Assembly (NCBI RefSeq): GCF_000021925.1
Contig: NC_011830.1
Coordinates: forward strand, 3,011,001-3,075,000
Length of the DNA stretch: 64,000 nt
Reading direction: 5' to 3'
Source: Desulfitobacterium hafniense DCB-2
GTDB lineage: Bacteria > Bacillota > Desulfitobacteriia > Desulfitobacteriales > Desulfitobacteriaceae
Part shown: one piece after another, positions 59,686-64,000 of the stretch
Position numbering within the stretch: position 1 is the stretch's first letter
How the letters are laid out: every line of letters starts with the position of its first letter
Position numbers and translations under genes: made by a program
The notes under the pieces: model-generated
Seen by the model: only the letters and a program-made list of their open reading frames with translations
What the model was told of the DNA's origin: nothing
Databases searched by the model: none

Positions 59686-60864
59686 CTATCTCTCTACAAT
59701 CAGGCTGACGCCCTGACCGCCGCCGATGCATAAGGTGGCCAGCCCCCGCTGTCCGTCCCGTCGTTTCAATTCATGAAGAAGGGTGACCAGAACGCGGGTG
59801 CCGGAAGCACCGATGGGGTGCCCCAAGGCGATGGCACCGCCGTTGACATTGGTCTTTTCCACATCCAGTCCCAGCTCCCGGGTAACGATAGCGGCCTGGG
59901 CGGCAAAGGCTTCATTGGCCTCCACCAGGTCAATATCGGCAATAGTCAGTCCGGCTTTGGCCAAGGCTTTTCGTGTCGCAGGGATCGGTCCGGTCCCCAT
60001 GATCAGAGGATCCACCCCGGCAGAAGCCCAGGAAGTGATTTTGGCCAGGACTGCTAATCCCAATTCTTCAGCCTTCTCTTTGGACATGACCACCACTGCG
60101 GCAGCCCCGTCATTGATCCCTGAAGCGTTGCCCGCAGTCACCGTACCCTCTTTCTTAAAGGCCGGCCGCAGCTTGGTCAAAGTATCGGCAGTGGTGCCGA
60201 AACGGGGAAACTCATCCTGACTGAACACCAGAGGCTCTCCTCTTTTTTGGGGAATTTCCACAGCGACAATCTCTTCATCGAATAATCCGGATTGGATCGC
60301 GGCCTCGGCCCGGTTTTGACTGCGCAGCGCCAAAGCATCCTGATCCTCCCGGGAAATCTGGAACTGCTCAGCGATATTCTCGGCGGTCAATCCCATGTGA
60401 ATATTATGGAAAGCATCGGTTAACCCATCCATGATCATGGTATCCACCAGGCTGTCATTGCCCATCCGATAGCCTTTTCTTGCTTTAGGGAGAGCATAAG
60501 CCGATGAGGACATGCACTCCATGCCGCCGGCCACAATAATATCCGCATCACCGGCCAGGATGGCCTGGGCTCCACAGATTACCGATTTAAGTCCGGAACC
60601 GCAGACCTTATTCAGGGTCCAGGCGGGCACTTCTTGAGGAATTCCTGCTTTAATTGCTGCTTGTCGGGCAGGGTTTTGACCTGCCGCAGCACTGAGTACA
60701 TTCCCCATAATGACTTCTTCCACTTGTGCAGGCAGGATTCCGGCCCGTTTGATCGCTTCCTTGATCACGATAGCTCCCAGTTCGGCTCCTGTAAAGTTCT
60801 CTAAAGCTCCCCCAAAGGACCCCAGGGGTGTACGGACAGCACTGACAATCACTACTTCTCTCAT
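59686..60864 (-). CDS. Acetyl-CoA acetyltransferase (thiolase)
   Basis: 392 residues. Nucleophile Cys in NKVCGSGLKSVI (near 88), catalytic His in GHPIGASGTRV and second Cys in LCIGGGQG. Forms acetoacetyl-CoA from two acetyl-CoA or cleaves 3-ketoacyl-CoA. The ATG at 60864 has GAGGAGGAACGTC upstream; the frame extends five codons further. Sits between the CoA-transferase and crotonase genes. A 3-hydroxybutyryl-CoA dehydrogenase, needed for a full cycle, is not in this window. Confidence 0.95.
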   Translation of the reverse strand: MREVVIVSAVRTPLGSFGGALENFTGAELGAIVIKEAIKRAGILPAQVEEVIMGNVLSAAAGQNPARQAAIKAGIPQEVPAWTLNKVCGSGLKSVICGAQAILAGDADIIVAGGMECMSSSAYALPKARKGYRMGNDSLVDTMIMDGLTDAFHNIHMGLTAENIAEQFQISREDQDALALRSQNRAEAAIQSGLFDEEIVAVEIPQKRGEPLVFSQDEFPRFGTTADTLTKLRPAFKKEGTVTAGNASGINDGAAAVVVMSKEKAEELGLAVLAKITSWASAGVDPLIMGTGPIPATRKALAKAGLTIADIDLVEANEAFAAQAAIVTRELGLDVEKTNVNGGAIALGHPIGASGTRVLVTLLHELKRRDGQRGLATLCIGGGQGVSLIVER

Positions 60865-60919
60865 GACGTTCCTCCTCAAGGTAATGACACCTAAATTTTG
60901 GTTCTACTTTCTGACAGTG

Positions 60920-62260
60920 TTAAGCAAGCTTAGCGGTTCTTCTCCAGATACCCATTTTTTCTGCATCTTTAATCAGATTATCGCGGAAATCGGGGTGAGC
61001 GATGGAGATCAAAGCTTCGGCACGTTCCCAGGTGGACTTCCCTTTCAAATTGACAATGCCGTGCTCAGTCACCACATAATTAACCATGGCGCGATGGGTT
61101 GTGACGATAGCACCAGGAGTTAAGATAGGATTAATCCGCGATCTTATCTCGCCATTTTTCGCTTTGTAGGTGGACTCCAGGCAGATAAAGGATTTACCGC
61201 CTTGGGAATGGTAGGCGCCTAAAGTAAAATCCACCTGTCCGCCTGTGCCGCTGATTTGACGGGTGCCAGAAGATTCTGAACATACTTGGCCGAATAAATC
61301 GACTTCGACGCAATTATTGATGGCGATAACCTTATCATTCTTGGCGATGATCCAAGGATTGTTCACATAGTCTACAGGGTAAATCGCGCAGCTGGGGTTG
61401 TTATGAAGAAAATCATAAGTTTTCTGAGTTCCCATGGAAAAAGTATAGGTTAGTTTATATCTGTCAATCTGTTTGCGGGCACCGGTAACACGTCCGGCTT
61501 CCACCATTTCCACAAAGGCTTCCGTCATCATCTCGGTATGGACACCTAAATCTTTAAGGTCGGATTGAGCAATAATCTTACCCATAGCATTAGGCATACC
61601 GCCAATACCCAGCTGAATGCAGCTTCCATCCACAAGTTCAGGCATAATAAATCCGGCAATTCTGTTATCCAACTCAGTAGGGGGAACGGGTTGAATCTGG
61701 GGCAGATCCCATTCTGTTTCCACGATATAATCCACTTCAGAAATATGCAGGGCCTCTTCCAGACCGCCCAGGCAACGGGGTATTTTCGGGTTCACCTCGA
61801 AAATAATGATTTTTGCTTTTTCCAACATGGCTTTGGTATGAGAAACCTGGGGTCCGAAGTTGAAAAAGCCTTTTTCATCCATGGGCGCCACCGGAATCAT
61901 GGCTACGTCCACCTCAAGAAAACGCCGGTAATAGCTGGGCAGTTCATTATAGATGATCGGGCTGTACCAGCAAAGCCCCTGATCGTGCAATTTACGGTCT
62001 AAACCGCTGAAATGCCAGTTATTATAAACGAAATGCCTGGCCTCCGGATCAACCTTGACCACCTCAGGCATCCTCACCGCCGTGACCGCCCGAATCTTTA
62101 CATCCTCAAGCTCATCCTTGCGAGCTGCCAAAGCTTTATCCAAGACAACGGGCTGACCGGTAAAGGAGCCATAATCCACCCAATCCCCTGATTTAACCAC
62201 ACTCACAGCTTTTTCCGGCGTAGTCAGCTTCTTTTGATACTCTTCAATTATACTATTCAA
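60920..62260 (-). CDS. Acyl-CoA:acetate CoA-transferase (acetyl-CoA hydrolase/transferase family)
   Basis: About 446 residues. I take the TTG at 62260 because AAGGAGGGGCTGAA lies just before it. An upstream ATG at 62362 would place the TetR-like palindrome inside the gene. Motifs: VDYGSFTGQP, GIGGMPNAMG, the glutamate-containing GQVCSE, SGTGGQVDFTLGA and VTEHGIVNLKGKS. Similar to butyryl-CoA:acetate CoA-transferases and 4-hydroxybutyrate CoA-transferases; exact acyl preference cannot be read. First gene of the operon. Confidence 0.9.
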   Translation of the reverse strand: MNSIIEEYQKKLTTPEKAVSVVKSGDWVDYGSFTGQPVVLDKALAARKDELEDVKIRAVTAVRMPEVVKVDPEARHFVYNNWHFSGLDRKLHDQGLCWYSPIIYNELPSYYRRFLEVDVAMIPVAPMDEKGFFNFGPQVSHTKAMLEKAKIIIFEVNPKIPRCLGGLEEALHISEVDYIVETEWDLPQIQPVPPTELDNRIAGFIMPELVDGSCIQLGIGGMPNAMGKIIAQSDLKDLGVHTEMMTEAFVEMVEAGRVTGARKQIDRYKLTYTFSMGTQKTYDFLHNNPSCAIYPVDYVNNPWIIAKNDKVIAINNCVEVDLFGQVCSESSGTRQISGTGGQVDFTLGAYHSQGGKSFICLESTYKAKNGEIRSRINPILTPGAIVTTHRAMVNYVVTEHGIVNLKGKSTWERAEALISIAHPDFRDNLIKDAEKMGIWRRTAKLA

Positions 62261-62287
62261 ATTCAGCCCCTCCTTATTCTCCCTTAG

Positions 62288-62307
62288 ACAACCAACTGGT
62301 TGGTTGT
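62288..62307. promoter_or_regulatory. TetR-like palindromic operator
   Basis: ACAACCAACTGGTTGGTTGT is a near-perfect 20-bp palindrome (one mismatched pair) 28 bp upstream of the CoA-transferase start. Palindromes of the type AACCAACYGGTTGGTT are bound by TetR-family repressors of acyl-CoA genes. No TetR gene is in the window. Confidence 0.6.
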
Positions 62308-62370
62308 TTAAACGCTCCTCCACCCTAATCCAAAATTCTCTATAATTAACGAATGATAACAATAATGGCC

Positions 62371-63009
62371 TTACATTTTTTTAGCATTTCCAACAGGTGC
62401 AGCGGTTTTTTCTTTGACCCAAGGCTTCGTGAGAGGAAGTATCGTTTTACCGTAAGTGGTATTGAGAATTAAGGCCGCCGAGAGATACATGGCCAAAATT
62501 CCCGCAAAAAGCAGAGCGTAAGCAGCAAAAGGTTTGAAGGAAGGACTGAGAACTCCCAAATCGAGGAAAGCAACCTGGACAACGGCGATATCAATCAGAA
62601 TAACGATCATGGTTAAGACACTTGTCGATTTGAAGTAAGCCGGAGTCCAGAGCACCAGACAAAAGGAAAGAACGATCCAAGCCCAGCCGTCAATGCGGGT
62701 ATCCAAGGGTATTGACCATTGTTGCGCCGCAGCAAAATACTTAACAAAAAACTCCAATCCTCCGACCAGCATAAAGAATGCTGAAAAATAAAGGAAAACG
62801 TTGCCGCCAAGAATCTGGCCTTCTTTTAACTCAATAGCACCAACAATGACCTGCGTAATAAAACCACCGATCAGCCAGCACCCCAGCAGAGGCATGGCCC
62901 CCGCTGTAACCCTGCCGCTCAGCAAAGCGAAAAAAGTAAAGCACGCAACCCCTAAAGCGACCAGACCTGCAGGCGAAGGATTTGCCCATCCTCCATTATT
63001 ATTGGACAT
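62371..63009 (-). CDS. Acetate/succinate transporter, GPR1/FUN34/YaaH (SatP) family
   Basis: 212 residues, six membrane helices and the family signature NPSPAGLVALG at the N-terminus, then GGFITQVIVGAIELKEGQIL. These proteins import or export acetate. GGGGAGATTATATT precedes the ATG. Its position between the acyl-CoA:acetate CoA-transferase and the Fe-S oxidoreductase suggests that it balances acetate used or released by the transferase. Confidence 0.93.
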   Translation of the reverse strand: MSNNNGGWANPSPAGLVALGVACFTFFALLSGRVTAGAMPLLGCWLIGGFITQVIVGAIELKEGQILGGNVFLYFSAFFMLVGGLEFFVKYFAAAQQWSIPLDTRIDGWAWIVLSFCLVLWTPAYFKSTSVLTMIVILIDIAVVQVAFLDLGVLSPSFKPFAAYALLFAGILAMYLSAALILNTTYGKTILPLTKPWVKEKTAAPVGNAKKM

Positions 63010-63030
63010 AATATAATCTCCCCTCTTACT

Positions 63031-63075
63031 TTTTTGACCTGTTGTCCGTCAAAAAACGCTTTGACGCCCGGTCAA
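63031..63075. promoter_or_regulatory. Cluster of TTGAC/GTCAA inverted repeats
   Basis: Three interlocking dyads lie in 45 bp: TTTTTGAC (63031-63038) with GTCAAAAA (63048-63055), CGTCAAA (63047-63053) with TTTGACG (63060-63066), and TTGAC (63061-63065) with GTCAA (63071-63075). They could be tandem operator sites for the SatP gene or alternative hairpins after the Fe-S gene. Confidence 0.5.
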
Positions 63076-64000
63076 TTATTCCGATATTCTTTCGACAAGG
63101 ATCTCTGCAATATCCAATACCTTCACACTCTCCACGGCTTCACGGGCAGCTATGCCGTCGCTGATCATGGTTAAGCAGAACGGGCATCCCGTGCTCACCA
63201 CTTCTGCGCCTGCCGCCATGGCCTCGTCCGTGCGCATCTCATTGATACGTTGGCCCTGATGTTCTTCCAGCCACATTCTTCCGCCGCCGGCACCGCAGCA
63301 AAAACTCTTCTCATGATGACGGGACATTTCGGTAATCCGGAAACCGGCAGCTTGCAGCAAGGTTCTGGGTTCTGTGTAAATCGTGTTATAGCGGCCCAGA
63401 TAACAGGAGTCGTGATAGGTAACGGATTGACTGTTTCCCCCCCTTTCCGAACCACTGCCTGCTTTATGAAGCTTTAATCTACCGGCGGCTAATAGTTCGT
63501 TTAAATATTCGGTATGGTGGAGCACCCGGTAATTCCCGCCAAACTCAGGATATTCGTTCTTAAGGGTATTAAAACAGTGAGGACATTGAGTAACGATGGT
63601 TTTTACCCCGTAGCCATTCATCGTCTCAATATTTTCCTGAGCCAAGGCCTGAAAAAGATATTCATTTCCCAGGCGGCGGGCTGAGTCTCCACAACATTTC
63701 TCCTCACTGCCTAAAATAGCAAAATTAACTTGTGCGGCCTTCAGGAGCTTCACCAAGGCTGCCGAGACCTTCTGATTCCGTGCATCAAAGGATCCTGAAC
63801 AACCTGGAAAGTAAAGAATTTCAGCATCTGGATTTTCTTCTATAGTCGAACATCCTACACTTTGCAAAAAGTCCCCCCGTGAAGACCAGCCGATTCCCCA
63901 GGGATTGCTGTTGTTCTCCATATTGCGGAAAGCCAGCTGAGCCTCAGCGGGAAAACGCGATTCCATAAGCACCAGATTACGGCGCATATCAATGGTTTTA
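63076..64000 (-). CDS. CCG-domain Fe-S oxidoreductase (EtfAB:quinone oxidoreductase/Hdr-like), partial
   Basis: The frame is open to the right edge, so the N-terminus is missing. Two cysteine-rich CCG domains are seen: FPGCSGSF with KCCGDSARR and QCPHC, then HDSCYLGRYN with SFCCGAGGGRMW and STGCPFC. Such domains hold non-cubane 4Fe-4S or zinc sites in HdrB-like proteins and in membrane Fe-S proteins that pass electrons from ETF to menaquinone. The visible MESRFPAEAQLAFRNMENN segment is typical of the latter. Next to crotonase/thiolase genes, that role is likely but inferred. Confidence 0.85.
   Translation of the reverse strand, partial: KTIDMRRNLVLMESRFPAEAQLAFRNMENNSNPWGIGWSSRGDFLQSVGCSTIEENPDAEILYFPGCSGSFDARNQKVSAALVKLLKAAQVNFAILGSEEKCCGDSARRLGNEYLFQALAQENIETMNGYGVKTIVTQCPHCFNTLKNEYPEFGGNYRVLHHTEYLNELLAAGRLKLHKAGSGSERGGNSQSVTYHDSCYLGRYNTIYTEPRTLLQAAGFRITEMSRHHEKSFCCGAGGGRMWLEEHQGQRINEMRTDEAMAAGAEVVSTGCPFCLTMISDGIAAREAVESVKVLDIAEILVERISE

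Noticed and set aside
62261..62362. Longer CoA-transferase N-terminus starting at ATG 62362
   Set aside because: No ribosome site, it would place the palindromic operator inside the gene, and the extra residues do not resemble the family N-terminus.

Overview
The window looks like chromosome from a spore-forming, anaerobic Firmicute of the Peptococcaceae, most like Desulfitobacterium (inferred from gene content, moderate GC, strong AGGAGG-type ribosome binding sites and SigA-type promoters; no database comparison was possible). Supporting content: small YjcZ-like and CotF-like spore-coat proteins, a LysM coat-type protein, AddAB recombination nuclease, a CtsR-like site at clpB, a class IIC-like group II intron, and a crotonase/thiolase/CoA-transferase cluster next to an acetate transporter and a CCG-type Fe-S oxidoreductase.

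Layout. 1-2.3 kb: glycine betaine/choline (OpuC) ABC operon on the minus strand, cut by the left edge, preceded by a perfect 22-bp inverted repeat. 2.5-4.8 kb: tRNA-Pro(CGG), an ECF sigma/anti-sigma-type pair and a GNAT. 4.8-8.7 kb: the riboflavin operon ribD-ribE-ribBA-ribH under an FMN riboswitch whose P1 strand can also pair with the terminator. 8.8-18.4 kb: orphan sigma factor, DUF2007 protein, clpB, phosphohexomutase, DegV, flavoprotein, GNAT and 2-hydroxyacid dehydrogenase. 18.4-19.2 kb: two YjcZ-like micro-proteins and an unassigned structured RNA of about 330 nt with its own promoter and terminator. 19.3-22.6 kb: unknown conserved-looking protein, then a MerR/TipAS-type regulator divergent from an MFS exporter with an Mta-like operator in a 19-bp spacer promoter.

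22.6-26.3 kb is an AT-rich accessory patch: an AIPR-family defence protein with an apparent C-terminal cold-shock domain, preceded by a broken HTH regulator overlapping its start codon, plus fragments of other genes. 26.3-29.9 kb: LysM protein and a TrpXYZ-type ABC importer behind a possible attenuator. 30.0-32.7 kb: a nest of mobile and repeat DNA, with a group II intron placed just after a terminator-like hairpin, inverted copies of a ~62-bp repeat on both sides, and a 307-bp MITE-like element with 18-bp terminal inverted repeats. 32.7-40.5 kb: addB-addA, both with acidic low-complexity insertions.

40.6-48.6 kb: secreted/lipoprotein pair, YitT protein, a second ECF sigma/DUF4349 pair, cardiolipin synthase, paired short chromate transporters, CotF-like and PspC proteins. 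48.7-50.9 kb: a second AT-rich accessory patch with a comM pseudogene, a membrane protein and a secreted toxin-44-like protein. 51-58.8 kb: heterodimeric ABC exporter with one degenerate ATP site, small proteins, an AhpD-like protein, DUF1294, GNAT, an aromatic acid exporter and an Xaa-Pro peptidase. 58.9-64 kb: crotonase, thiolase, acyl-CoA:acetate CoA-transferase, SatP-type acetate transporter and a partial Fe-S oxidoreductase, which together suggest short-chain acyl-CoA metabolism coupled to acetate exchange and quinone-linked electron transfer.
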